Shown: piece after piece, positions 44,456-56,500 of the stretch
Position numbering within the stretch: position 1 is the first letter of the stretch
Layout: each line of letters starts with the position of its first letter
Source of the DNA: Trachythela sp. YZ-2020
Taxonomy: Eukaryota; Cnidaria; Anthozoa; Malacalcyonacea; Clavulariidae
NCBI GenBank assembly: GCA_016169945.1
Contig: JADLSH010000193.1
Coordinates: 1-64,000 of the forward strand
Direction: 5' to 3'
DNA length: 64,000 nt
Made by a program: the position numbers and the translations under genes
The notes under the pieces: model-generated
Database searches by the model: none
The model's input: only the letters and a program-made list of their open reading frames with translations
Told to the model about the DNA's origin: nothing

Positions 44456-45481
44456 GTAAGCCATATTTATTTTATTCATTCAATTTCACACCTATAACCT
44501 TTTTAACATTGGTAGCTCTATAACAAGCCGGAGGTCAAAGCTTTAAACAAACATGCATTAATCCATTATTGATTTGAATATTTTCGTTCAGTCGTTGTTT
44601 TGGTTTATTCAGGATTCAGTTTTGCTGCTTGTTTTCAAACCATTTCAGTCCATCCCACCCCTTCCTATATATCGGCCATATAGGACACATACCTAATTTT
44701 ATGAAAATTCTATTAATGCACATTTCATGCATAAGCAATTCATGGGGGTCAGCCATTTCGTAGACTATTCCATGCATGGTACCCCCAGGAAAATTTTACG
44801 GACGACACCCTTTAGATTGACTGATAATACAACCATGCCCGCCCACAAAAAGCAATCCATGACAAAAATTTTAACTCAATTGGCGCGAAACTTGCAACTC
44901 GCAACTCGCCAGGTCATAAGCTCACAGCCCACACTAAACCCATTTTTACTATAATCGTGAAATTTCTTCTGTTTATATGGTTACATGCAAAATGTTTGGA
45001 CTAAAAATTAAGATTTATGATTTTTTTTTCAACCAGGATTAGTTATAGTGCCAATAATAGAGAAAGCATGCACTAATGTTATTTACTTTTTTCATAATAT
45101 ATATAATGATATTTTACAGAAGATCGAAACGAGACTCGCCATAGACAGAGACGTTTTTAATTATAATTACAAGATATAATTTTGTTTTGACATATTTCAG
45201 CTCTGGGATCTACTTTCAACTCATTTACTAACTGTAGGTCCATTACGATTCCGGTTTATCCGTGCGCCAAATTGTATTATTAAACAGCATGTAAAAATAA
45301 TGGGTTCTATTAAATTTTCTTGTGCAATTATTGCATGCTTTAAATCTTTAAATGACCCTTTGTTCAAAAGAGAAAACAACAAGTTTCGAAGTAAGACTAA
45401 AATATTTTTATAAGGATTAGTATTCTAATCATTATTATATATAAAACATCATTCTAATCCGTCTTTTTATGCACCCTGTAG
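44456..45481 (+). other. Intron 1 of precursor gene 2 (1026 nt)
   Basis: GTAAGC to TTTTATGCACCCTGTAG. Shared blocks with copy 1's intron show common descent. It lacks the GGACAGTCC minisatellite. Confidence 0.65.
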
Positions 45482-45544
45482 ATACTATGATGATGATGAT
45501 TATGAACCAGGAGCAGAGATTGATCCGAACACTTTAGTGGCAAT
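45482..45544 (+). CDS. Proline/arginine-rich secreted precursor 2, exon 2 (acidic)
   Basis: A 63-nt symmetric exon from CTGTAG/ATACTAT to GGCAAT/GTAAGT, phase 2 on both sides. It adds LYYDDDDYEPGAEIDPNTLV and a further Ala, prolonging the acidic propiece. The corresponding acceptor in copy 1 opens the terminal exon directly, so copy 1 has exons 2 and 3 fused, or copy 2 has gained an intron. Confidence 0.65.
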
Positions 45545-46061
45545 GTAAGTTGTTTCTGTGTCATGTCTTACCACGCCACAACATTCTGTACAGAAAAAAT
45601 CATACCATGTCACTCCACACGTTACCACACCGTACGATACCATATCGTATCGTACCGTACCGTACCGTACCGTACCAACCCATACCAAACCAAACCAAAC
45701 CGTACGTACCATACCATAACACACCACACCATGCTCAAAGATACCATATAACACCACACCAAGCCATAGCATACCACACCAAAACAAACCATACAACACC
45801 AAATTATATTATAGCATACCACACAATACAGATCACACCACACCACATGACACTACACCATAACATATCCTACTCATACAATATCATACCACAGCACACC
45901 ACAGCACAACATACCATGCAACATCACACGCATAATAAGCCATACCTCACCACACCATCCCACATCCCACCATATTTCTTTCAATAATATACTACATCAT
46001 TCTGCACTTACGTCTACTGTAAAAGGTTCTTGCAATATATATCTTAATTCTTTCAATTCAG
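45545..46061 (+). other. Intron 2 of precursor gene 2, low-complexity ACCATACCACACC
   Basis: 517 nt with a strong donor GTAAGT and acceptor TTTCAATTCAG. Most of it (45600-45970) is degenerate ACCATACC/ACCACACC/CGTACCGTACC repeat. The 145-codon plus-strand and 100-codon minus-strand frames in it are repeat artefacts. Copy 1 has no counterpart. Confidence 0.65.
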
Positions 46062-46317
46062 AGAGAACGCTTTGGACAGTGTGAATGAAGACAAACCAGC
46101 TAAGTTCAAACGTGCACCATGGCGTTTCCCACGTCCCCGTTTCCCACGTCCCCGTATCCCACGCCCCCGTTTCCCACGTCCCCGTTTCCCAAGTACGTCC
46201 CCGTTTCCCACGTCCCCGCTTCCCACGTCCCGCATCCCACGTCCCCGTTTCCCAAGTCCCCGTCCCCGTTTCCCACGTCCTCGTTTCCCGCGTCCCCGTT
46301 TTCGTTTCGGAAAATGA
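46062..46317 (+). CDS. Proline/arginine-rich secreted precursor 2, exon 3 (cationic FPRPR domain)
   Basis: Completes a 153-residue precursor. ENALDSVNEDKPAKF (70-84) matches copy 1, then KRAPWRFPRPR and repeats of FPRPR/IPRPR. A 13-residue uncharged stretch (STSPFPTSPLPTS, about 112-124) interrupts, followed by RIPRPRFPSPRPR and more FPRPR, ending FRFGK. KR at the start of the basic part is a potential convertase site. The uncharged stretch is what the neighbouring frame encodes: a few extra bases near 46191 and a compensating loss near 46229 shift the frame out and back. The C-terminal Phe-Gly-Lys could yield an RF-amide after trimming. Function is inferred as for copy 1. Confidence 0.72.
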
Positions 46318-46739
46318 AGGCAAAGACCTTATTTTTAACCTTTTCGTATATCACAAGTACTAAAGCCCGGATCAAACGAGACTCAAGTCCTCGCAAGTGT
46401 AAACTTCTGACTAGTTCTGAGACATGGAAAGAGGGAATGGGTGGTTTAACAACTGATCTGAAAACTAGAATTGGAGAGAGCATCCTGAATTCATTGATTT
46501 GAAGCCAGAATATTTATAATGAGAAGAGATTTTTCAATCTATCAAATCTTTATTATATCCGAAATTGTTAAGTGTATAAATTAACTGTGCTGTCAAGCAA
46601 ATGTCCTTTCGTATTTAGCTTGAAGGATATATTTTCCCACATGCACTTCTTCTAATGAGTTATAGAACGTTTTTAACACCAGGTAATGAGACTTGAAGCG
46701 GCCATATTGGTGTGGCCTCATTAGTTATATTCACTGCCA

Positions 46740-46745
46740 AATAAA
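46740..46745 (+). promoter_or_regulatory. Polyadenylation signal of precursor gene 2
   Basis: AATAAA in a context identical to copy 1 (CACTGCCAAATAAAGAATTA), about 420 nt after the stop codon. Confidence 0.55.
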
Positions 46746-48255
46746 GAATTAGAAAGAGTGGCCACTGATGACCAATGTATATCTAGACAGTACGTGTCCT
46801 TTCCCACCAACAACCAGAAACAGCAAGGACCTCTTCTAGCATGTCAGTACCATCAGTGTTGATTTGTTGTGCGCGCATGGTCTCGCCAATATGATGCCAT
46901 TGCAGGCTTCATTTATGCATAGCAGATACACTATCCAGCCTAGTTTTTAGATCAGTAGTCTGATCCGATTGAACAACACAAAGTGTGGAAAAGAGTCAAT
47001 GTTTTAAAAATATACAGCGTTAAATATTCATGTTTAGCTGTGTATTACAAACAAATCACATTAATCACTGTTACAATGTGTTATTCCAATTCCGTGTTTC
47101 TTTATCAAATTATGCATTCCATTTATGCATTTCCCATACCTCAGGAGTTTAAACTTGCGGTGGTTTGTGTTCTCGTTTGACCATAGCTTAACACTGGAGC
47201 AATAAGAGATAGCCTCATCTAAACTTTTAGGGAGAACAACAATTAAGAACTCATAGATATTCATGTTAAATAAAGTTAGATTAGTTATGAAGTTTCGTTC
47301 TGGAGTAACACTGGAGATATAAGTGTTAGCCCTTTCTAAATCTTTAGAGAGAACAGTTTCAGCTGATAGCTAAAATAAAGTATCTAGTATAAATAGAGTT
47401 AGATTATAGATTATGCTCGCTAGGTCTTACGTCTTGTGGTAATAACGCTGGGACTAAAAATCATCAGTTCAGACCCAACTGATTGAGCTATTCAGTATAA
47501 AGTAAGACTCTATAATTGAGAATAGAAATAATTTATTTATTATAAATACCAATTTTTTCACAGAATAAATGACAAGCACCGTGAGACTTGGCGAGGTGAA
47601 GAATGAAGTATACTAACGTAATGGCACATTTTAATACTTAAATATTTTACCATGCATATCGTAATTCAATGCATCATTAATAGCATATAAACCGAAATTT
47701 GTAACCGGTTTCATTAGTTAAATAAAAATAATGCTTAAATAATGGAGTTATTATACCATATTTGTGAAAACAATCCCACTTCGTTCCCAAACTGCTGTGA
47801 AGATCATCCCATGTTGTACCATAATTAATATAATACATGGCCATGTTTGTAGACTGATGGAAATCATTTTCTATATGTTACACACTAAATTCAGCTTGTC
47901 AACAAGTTGTAACAATGTTGTCATTTTATCAAACAAGTTGTTGAATGGCAGGACGATAACAAGTTGTTGGAACAACTTGTAACAAGTCTGTTGAGTCGAC
48001 AAGCTTTGAACAAGCAGTGCGAACACATCCTGATAACATGTTGTTTAAACAACATTGGTGAAAGTCTGCTGCAGGTTTGTTAAAACTTGTGCGTTTTTAT
48101 CGTCACGTGTGTATTGTATTTTTGCCCAATCAATAGCAATCCATTTGTTTAAGTCACGGATGAATAATTGAACCAAACCATTGCTATTTGTTACTTGGGC
48201 GAAAATACAATGCACACGTGACGAACAAATACCACATTTTTGCATAAACCTAGAC
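46746..48255. repeat. Downstream flank of precursor gene 2, duplicate of 15063-17100
   Basis: Colinear with the copy-1 flank but without the 629-bp helicase-carrying element. AACAAGTTGTT palindromic repeats lie at 47890-48060. At 48100-48225 a small inverted repeat (GTCACGTGTG...TTTTTGCCCAA against its complement) is longer than in copy 1. No gene is supported. Confidence 0.75.
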
Positions 48256-51200
48256 CAGGGGCGGATCTAGGATTTTTGAAACATAAGTCGAATGCCGAAG
48301 GCGTGAGACTTGCTAGGGGGTCCGGGGGCATTCACCTTTTTGAAATCTAGACTCCCTGAAATGCGATTTCAAGCGTTTTAATTGGGAGTGAGATTTTGCA
48401 GAATTCCTAAGATAATAAAGTACATCAAATACACGATTTTTTATGATCTCACAAACATATCTTCTCGACCCCAGACATTTATCTTCGGAATTAAATGACT
48501 TGGAAAAGTCAATTGAATTGTAGGATGAGAATTTTTGCTGTTTCGCCCAATAGCAGAGCTCATCAGCATGCCTAGGAAACACACTTACAGGGTCATATTA
48601 CGGTACCAAAACACATCATGTAGTTTCAATAGGCTTTGAATTAAAATGAATTTGGCTTATACTTAAAATTTAAGCACATAAAATCCTTCACAAAAAAACA
48701 CAAATTGAAGTGAATTATACTAATAACTGATCCAATATAAATCGCTGCATGTGAAACAAATTCTCAAGCAAAATAAAGAGTTATATTTCAATTATACTTT
48801 GTAAAATGCATTATTCCAATTAGTCTAGGACCTGTATAGGAGTTTTTATGCATTTCATTTAGGACAGATTATCTCAACTGTTTTAGGGTAAAATGACCAT
48901 GGCGGTCAACATGGCATATGTGCGAAAACCTGAATCCGGGACGAAAGTCCTGAAAATGACCCCGCCCTGAAACGGCAGTGCCGACATAGCTCTAACTTCC
49001 GAAAAGCAAAAGCGACAGCCTTTCTGAAGTGCTTATAGTGTTTAGAAGGTTGCTTTTAGGGGTAGTTATTGGAAGGAAATAGGTCTATTATCTAATAGAA
49101 AATAGGAAATATTCTAAGTATAATATTTTACAAGGAAATGACCATGCACCACCCCAGGTCAACTGCTAATTATCCATGAAATAACTAATATACCTGGCAG
49201 AGATTAAATTTTCTTATTTCCTAACAATTTTATCATGGGATGAAATTATGCTTAATTTAATATAATATTGTAGATTTCAGTAAGCTGACATTGTTTTGTT
49301 TAAATATAATACATTTTATTTCACTTACCTTCACTAAAACATATTTCGCCATATTTTGCCGTCTTGTTTGCTTATCGCCGAGTTCGCAAAGTATCATTCA
49401 ATGTTGTACTTTTACATAATGATAGATGGCTGAAGATTTCAACCAAGTTTCGTCAGTTTTGAAGCAGTGCAGTGTATTTTATCTTCGATATTGTGTCCTT
49501 CGATATTTCGTCAAATAAGCGGCCATCATTGCAATGTTGTCTTCCCGATAAATGCCACTTCTTCGTCTTCACATGTATTTAGATTACAGTATTCAAGAGT
49601 ACTTCATTGTAATAATCAATCGAAAACTAGAGTAGTATACCACTTGAAAGGAAACCTCACAACAATTTAGGATCAGAATCAAAGACACAAGTTTAAATAT
49701 TAAACACGCATCTTCGCGAAAAATCTGTGGCTACTTGACAGGGGAATATTTTCACGAAACGTTGGTTCATACCACAGAACCCAGTGGTCCCAGTAAATAT
49801 ATTATATTTATTGTATTTTTATGATTTATGATAAAAACAATAGAAAATACGCAAATATTTATTGTTTTTTTTCATAAATCATAAAAATACAATAAATATA
49901 ATATATTTACTGGGACCACTGGGTTCTGTGGTATGAACCAGCGTTTCGTGAAAATATTCCCGTCAAGTAGCCCATGAGGAGTTTTCATGAAGATTGCGCG
50001 TGACTTTCAAATTATTTTTAAACTTGTGTCTTTTATTCTGATCCTAAATTTGTTGTGGGAGGTTTTTTCCTTTCAATTGGGACTATACTACTCTAGTTTT
50101 TCGATTGGGACTATTCTACAATGAAGTACTCTTGGATACTGTAATCTAAATACATATGAAGACGAAGAAGTGGCATTTATCGGGAAGACAAGCGGCGAGG
50201 CATTGCAATGGCCGCTATTTGACGAAATATCGAAGGACACAATATCGAAGATAAAATACACTGCACTGCTTCAAAACTTGACGAAACTTGGTTGAAATCT
50301 TCTTTAGCCATCTATCATTATGTAAAAGTACAACAATTGGATGATACTTGCGAGACTCGGCGATAAAAAGCAAACAAGACGGCAAAATATGGCTGAAATC
50401 GTGTTTGTGGGGGTATGAAATAAAATGTATTATATTTAAACAAAACAATGTCAATCCTTATGAAATCTACAATAATTATATTAAATTAAGCATAGTTTTT
50501 CATCCCATGATAAAAATTGTTAGGAAATAAGAAAATTTAATCTCTGCCAGGTATATTAGTTATTTCATGGATAATTAGCAGTTGACCTGGGATGGTGCAT
50601 GGTCATTTCCTTGTAAAATATTATACTTAGACAAATTTTTCCTTCCAATAACTACCCCTAAAAGCAACCTTCTAAACACTATAAGCACTTCAGAAAGGCT
50701 GTCGCTTCTGCTTTTCGGAAGTTAGAGCTATGTCGGCACTGCCGTTTCAGGGCGGGGTCATTTTCAGGACTTTCGTCCCGTATTAGGAAAGCGGGAAGGG
50801 CCGAAAGAGCAATGCAAGTTGCTCGATAAAAATGTTATTAACGCGTGTTATATTTCAACTTCGCATCATTTATCATACAAAATATATTGCAGTATATTAA
50901 TTTCTATTTATTTTGGATATTTTCATAGCAGTGCACACTTTATCTTTGGCTTTACCACCCAAATTACCACCACGATCTTTGTTGGGCACGTAGATTTCAG
51001 CAGAGAAGTCTCTACTTAGTGCCTTCTCCTTGCTGAATAGCAAAGATAAAAGCTGCTCGCTTGATATCTTCGCTGCCCGCTTGATATCTTCGCTGCCCGA
51101 CGATAATCCTCATTCAAAGACAATCGAAGTTTATTTAAGGCCGTTAAATCGTATCGCGCAATCGCATTTCGAACCTCCGCGTACATATCAATACTCGACG

Positions 51201-51728
51201 CGACATCGTAAAACAATTTTCCTACTATGAAAAACCTTGGTATAGTTTATAATATACCAGATTACAAGTAGAAAGACTGCTTTGCATGAATTTCGCAATT
51301 TTCAGGACTGATGCCCCCAGCCGCGAATCAGTCCGAATCAGTCCAAAAAAATGAACCAATGGGAATTGTCAATATTTTCAAATTGACCAATCAAAGGAAA
51401 GAAATGGACTGATAAAGACTCTCTTAAGGTGCAAATCAGTCCGACCACCCCACAGATCAGTCCAGATAAGTCCAAATGACCTCTCGACCAATCAAATGAG
51501 CATAATGACCACCCGATTCTGCGAGTTTCGTGCGTTTTACCGCTGCTCTAGATAAAGCATATATTTATTCAAAACTGAGCTCGTAAAGACATAAACTGGA
51601 CTATGATATGAATTTCATATTATATTCGGGAATTAATTATTCAAATTTCGAAACAATAAATTAATTATTTATTTGCAAAAAATACGTCAGTGACACGACT
51701 GATTGTACTTACCCTAGATCCGCCCCTG
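48256..51728. mobile_element. hAT-like element, 3.47 kb, containing a large palindrome
   Basis: Ends CAGGGGCGGATCTAGG / CCTAGATCCGCCCCTG are typical of hAT. The 8-bp flanks ACCTAGAC (48248-48255) and ACATAGAC (51729-51736) differ at one base. No transposase frame is present. The centre is the near-palindrome at 48937-50783. The right shoulder has AATCAGTCC repeats near 51320-51480. Confidence 0.85.
48937..50783. repeat. Near-perfect palindrome with ~0.9-kb arms
   Basis: The left arm starting CGGGACGAAAGTCCTGAAAA is matched by the right arm ending TTTTCAGGACTTTCGTCCCG. The centre at about 49840-49870 separates arms through CCAGTAAATATATTATATTT and its complement. Small indels occur (extra AATAGGTCTATTATC on the left near 49080). 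It could be a foldback transposon nested in the hAT-like element, or an inverted duplication within it. The short frames on both arms mirror each other and are not genes. Confidence 0.85.
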
Positions 51729-51736
51729 ACATAGAC

Positions 51737-53390
51737 AGAAAGATAACCCTTTTTGGTCGAAGGCGCCATGCTTTAAAAATACAACTTAATACTACACAAT
51801 GAATATACAATCAATCTGCATGTTAATATATTTGTATGCAGCCACTTTTTCATGCAAGGAAATTCATGCATATCATATTGATTCCAGAGGATCCTAGAGA
51901 AAAAGTCAAAAGATTGCAGAAACGCCAAAATAGGAATCCTCGCCCATTTCATCAAAAAACATGACTGCGCAGCCTTAGACGTAGTAAGGTATTTCACGAA
52001 GGTAACTCCGAATTGATTTCAATTCGTTCTCAAATTTGTCATGGACCTGAGTTTCGATTACTGAACATGGGATTGGGATGTCTTTCACTGAAATTCAGAA
52101 GCGAGTCCGAAGCGCAAGGTCTTGCAGATTTCAAGGAAAGGCCGATCAAGAGGTCTTTATGTTTTGTTTATAAACCTATCACACCTGTTCGTTTTTTACT
52201 GTTCTCAAGAGGTTTTGGAAATTGTTGTTTTTACTTATCTTATACAAAACAACGAATAATTAGGTAACAACTGAGCTATTCCTGTTAGTTATGTTGGTTA
52301 ATAGAAAGTAGTGTAAAAGACCTTAATGTAATTAGGTCACCATTAGGAAGAGAAAAAGGCTTCAAAGCCAAGGTCTCGATCATGAAAGCGAGGCTCTATA
52401 GCCAAAGCAACGTTCTTTCCGGAATGGTGTATTGTTAAATATCAAGAATTTTTCTCGGCATTTCCTTCGATAGGACTAATAGTAGAAGGTGTTTGTAGAT
52501 GGAATACTCCAACGAAAACTTATATACATTTTTTAGAACTACAATCGTGGACATAGCAGTTGATAAAATTGCATAAATTTTCAGGAACATACATTCAACT
52601 AATTTTATTTGGCTTTCGCCCCCCTCTCCCCCAACCAATGTTGCTATTATTATCCCCAGACTTAAAACGCAACATAACAACATTGTCTAGGGGGAAGGAG
52701 GGATATCCAAGGTCAGATACAGAAATTATTGTACAATTTAAACTCTGACAGACGCACCTTGGAATTTTATTAACAAGTTATGTCCAGGATTATCTGAGAA
52801 CGGACCTTAAAATAGCGAGAATATTAGGTTTTAATTAGTAATGCTAAGCATTAGGTTGTTATAAGACAGACCGTGTTTTAACGACTTAAAAGGGATTGTG
52901 CGATTATTTATTCCTTAACTGTTGCATAAACATATAATACGCGAAACTGACTGTCGCAATTAATAGCGCGCGTAACAATTCTACTGTCAAGGTAATGAGC
53001 GTGCAGGGTAACTATTGCCAATATCGTACATAGAATGCATGATCTTTCCTTATTTGGCAAGTTATCATAATTATTTCAGTGTAAGCCACTATAATTTAAA
53101 GTCAGTTTTAAGCCTTTTTACCGACAATGCTCATAGAAGACTGAAGTAATTTGCATCATAGGCCCGTAGTAAATCTTGGTCGAAATCACCATGTCTTAAT
53201 TTATACCGTTACATACAGCGTTTTACAATAAGCATATAATGAGAATTTAAAAGCATTTCTAGGATATAAAACAGAACTTGGTATGTGTAGTATTCTTTTT
53301 GAACATCATTTATTCCCTACTCTCTATCTCACATGTTGCTTTACTTGCTTCCTATTACACGTGTTCCCCACGTGATACTATAGGATATTA
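51737..53390. other. Intergenic DNA before the Ty3/gypsy element
   Basis: No gene supported. Short frames (for example 52013-52267) show no known motif. The part next to 53392 is presumably LTR or LTR remnant, but its outer edge cannot be fixed by eye. Confidence 0.4.
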
Positions 53391-53410
53391 CATCCCTCCC
53401 TTACTGGGAT
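53300..53410 (-). mobile_element. 3' polypurine tract and start of LTR of the Ty3/gypsy element
   Basis: Read on the minus strand, CCCAGTAAGGGAGGGA (a polypurine tract) is followed directly by TGTAATATCCTATAGTATCA, so the 3' LTR should begin at 53392 and run to lower coordinates. The palindromic CACGTGGGGAACACGTG is just inside. The other LTR boundary is not determined. Confidence 0.55.
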
Positions 53411-53568
53411 TTAGAGACCTATTAAAGTCACACTAAACATAACTAGTAAAATAACACAATTTGGAATCAAATGTCAACTAAGTGTTTGTCATATAAAGTT
53501 CACTCTATGTGACTCGTAATATACATGCATGCAGGTCTTAATACAGACACAGTCCGACAAGTTCAGTG

Positions 53569-56500
53569 CTACGCATAGTCTGCTAGATGTCTCGGTGGTG
53601 CTCGAACACGTTGTGGATAACGGTGAGCTTCTTGCGTCTGTTCTTCAGCTTGTGCAGCGTTGTCAGCTTCATCGTCCGTATCATCGAGGCATAGATCGAG
53701 GTTATCATATTCTCCGTCGGTTGAGCTCTCTTCGGTTGGTTCATCTTGCTGTCTGACGAGCTTGAAGAATGACGAGTTTCTGGTCACCGTCTTTTCTCCT
53801 CGCTTGGCGGTAATCATCGAGCCTTTGCAGCTGATTACTTTGTATGGCTTTGGTTCATACGGGGTTTGCGACTTTCGATATGAGTGGTCACGCTTTAGAA
53901 CAACGGTGTCACCAGATTGTATTCTCGATGGCTTGACGTATGCTTTCGAGTCAGCATACTCCTTCATCTTTCTTTTGGCTTTCTGATCCGTCTGTTGGAT
54001 CTTCGCCGGGTCTCGTGTATCGGTGTGCGCCTCAGGTAGCTTCGTTCGTATTTGGCGATTGAATAAGGCTGTGGCTGGGGCCTTTCCAGTTGAGCTATGG
54101 GGTGTGGCTCTGAAGTTCCGAAGGAAATTGGTTAGTTCTTCACGCCATGGTTTCTGCTGTGTAATTGCAATCTTCACGATCTTCTTTACCGTCCTCATGA
54201 AGCGCTCTACTTCGCCATTAGCCCTTGGCCAATAAGGGGTGATCTTTCGGTGGGTAAATCCCAGGTTATCGGCGAAGGTTGCGAAGGCTTCGGAGTTGAA
54301 CGGCGGACCGTTGTCAGATTTCAGAACTCCTGGAATGCCGAATTGTGAAAAGATATGCTGGAGTTTAGGAATTACAGTTTGGGCTGCCAATGAACGAATT
54401 ACTTCAACGATTGGGTAACGTGAGTAGTCATCAGAAAGCACTAGGAGGTAGTCCCCCGTCGAGAGTTCAGCAAAGTCTACGCTTATCTCTTCCCATGCTT
54501 GATCGGGCAGAGGAGACATTTGTAACGGCTCACGTGCCGCCTCTGGGGTTGCAACTTGGCATGCGAGGCAGGATTTTACTCGTTCTTCGACCATTTTGTT
54601 AATTCCAGGAAACCATACCTTCTCTCGTAGTAGGGATTTGGTTTTGGTAATGCCTTGGTGACCTTCGTGAGCCAAGTCCACGACCCGACGTTGTAACTTG
54701 TTTGGAATCACTAATTTCGTTCTGCGAATGATCACTTGGATTGTTGTCCCAACGGTTAATTCATCTTTGAGGCGTTCGTATGTGCGAAATGTGTCAGTAT
54801 CGACCTTTGGGTGTTTGGCTAGCTCGTACCACTTGCCTGATTGAACTGCGTCCATGACGGCACGGAGGGTTGGATAACGCCCTATGGCCTCTGCGATCAT
54901 GCTGAGGGTGAGTGCTGTTGGTGTTGAAGTTGTGGCAATGTAGTTGATGTATTCCTCTGCGACTTTTTCCTGTCTGCTGCAGGGTTCAGGGTGATTGGAA
55001 GGGTGCCTAGACATGTAGTCTGCAGGATTTTCTTCTCCCTTTCGGTAATAATAATAATATATTAATAATATATTGTCGGTGTAATGCACGGTCGTCTGGT
55101 ACGGTTGAAGTCTGAGTGTCCATCTTTCGATACGAGCAGGTGGTTTCGAGTTTGCGTTGCCATATATGGCAACCAGGGGTTTGTGATCTGTGTAGATATT
55201 GACTGGCTTGCCGTAAATGTAGAGGTGGAAGTGTTCACATGCCCATACTACGGCGAGGGCTTCGCGCTCTGTCTGGCTGTAGCGTTGCTCGGTGGTTGTC
55301 AGAGAGCGGCTGGCATACGCAATGATACGAGTGACTTCGGTTGTGGGGTCGACTTGTGCTAAGATGGCACCCAGGCCGACTGGGCTCGCATCAACGGAAA
55401 TTTCAGTTGTTTTCTCAGGGTTGAAGTACGCTGTGACAGGTGCATTGGCCAACACATTCTTGAGTTGAGCCAGGGCATGGTCCTGCTTGTCAGTCCACTC
55501 CCAAGTATGGTTCTTGTGGGTGAGAGCTCGCAGCGGCTCGGTAATTGTGGCGTATCCCTCGATGAATCGTGCACAATAGTTGGTCATGCCTAGCAGGCTA
55601 CGGACTTCGGTGACTGACCTTGGGGCTTTGAGGTTTAAGATATCTTGGACTTTCGTTGGGTCCGGGGCCATGCCTTCTGCCCCAAAAACATAGCCGAAGA
55701 ACTCAAGGCTGTTCTTGCTATACTCGCACTTGAGTTTGTTCAAGGTCAGACCTCGTTCGCGAAGGCGCTGGAATACTGCTGCAAGGGCTTGATCGTGTTC
55801 CTTCTGGGTCTTGCCATAAACGAGTATGTCGTCACTAATGTTGATTGCGCCCGGGATGCCGTCCAGACTCGCGGATGGCGTTTTGAAAGATTTCGCAGCG
55901 CTAGATATTCCAAAATTGAGTCGCTTGTAGCGCATAAGCCCAAGGTGGGTGCTGAAGGTGGTGATGTATCTGGACTCGGGGGCTAGTTCTAGTTGGTTGT
56001 AACCCTGGTTGAGGTCAAGCTTGCTAAAAACGGTTGCACCATTCAAATCGCCGACGATTTCCTTGATTGTTGGGGTGATATGGCGTTCACGCTGGACCGC
56101 GGTATTTGCACGACGCATGTCAACACATACGCGAACCTTTCCGGGTGATTTGGGCTTTGGTGCCACGACAATGGGCGATACCCAGGGGGTTGGACCCTCG
56201 ACGCGTTCGATTACATCCAGTTCTTCATCCTGACTCAACTGTTCCTCAAGTTGTTTGCGTACATGGAACGGCACACGTCTGTGTGGTTGGGCAACTGGTG
56301 GTACACCTTTGTCAATGTGAAGGTGAACCTGGTAATCTTTCAACTTGCCGAGTCCTTGGAACAAGTCCTGATACTGGGTGGTGAGCTGGTCGACGGTAGG
56401 AATGTCTTGGTGTTTAATGGGCTTTACGACTTTGAGTAGTTCCAGGTCGGTAGAGGTGCGCCAGCTAAGCAATGATCCACTGGTTCCTTTCACAACGTAG

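Noticed and set aside
45550..45987. 145-codon plus-strand frame and opposite-strand frames rich in His/Pro/Tyr
   Set aside because: They lie in an intron made of ACCATACC repeats, between good splice sites of the precursor gene.
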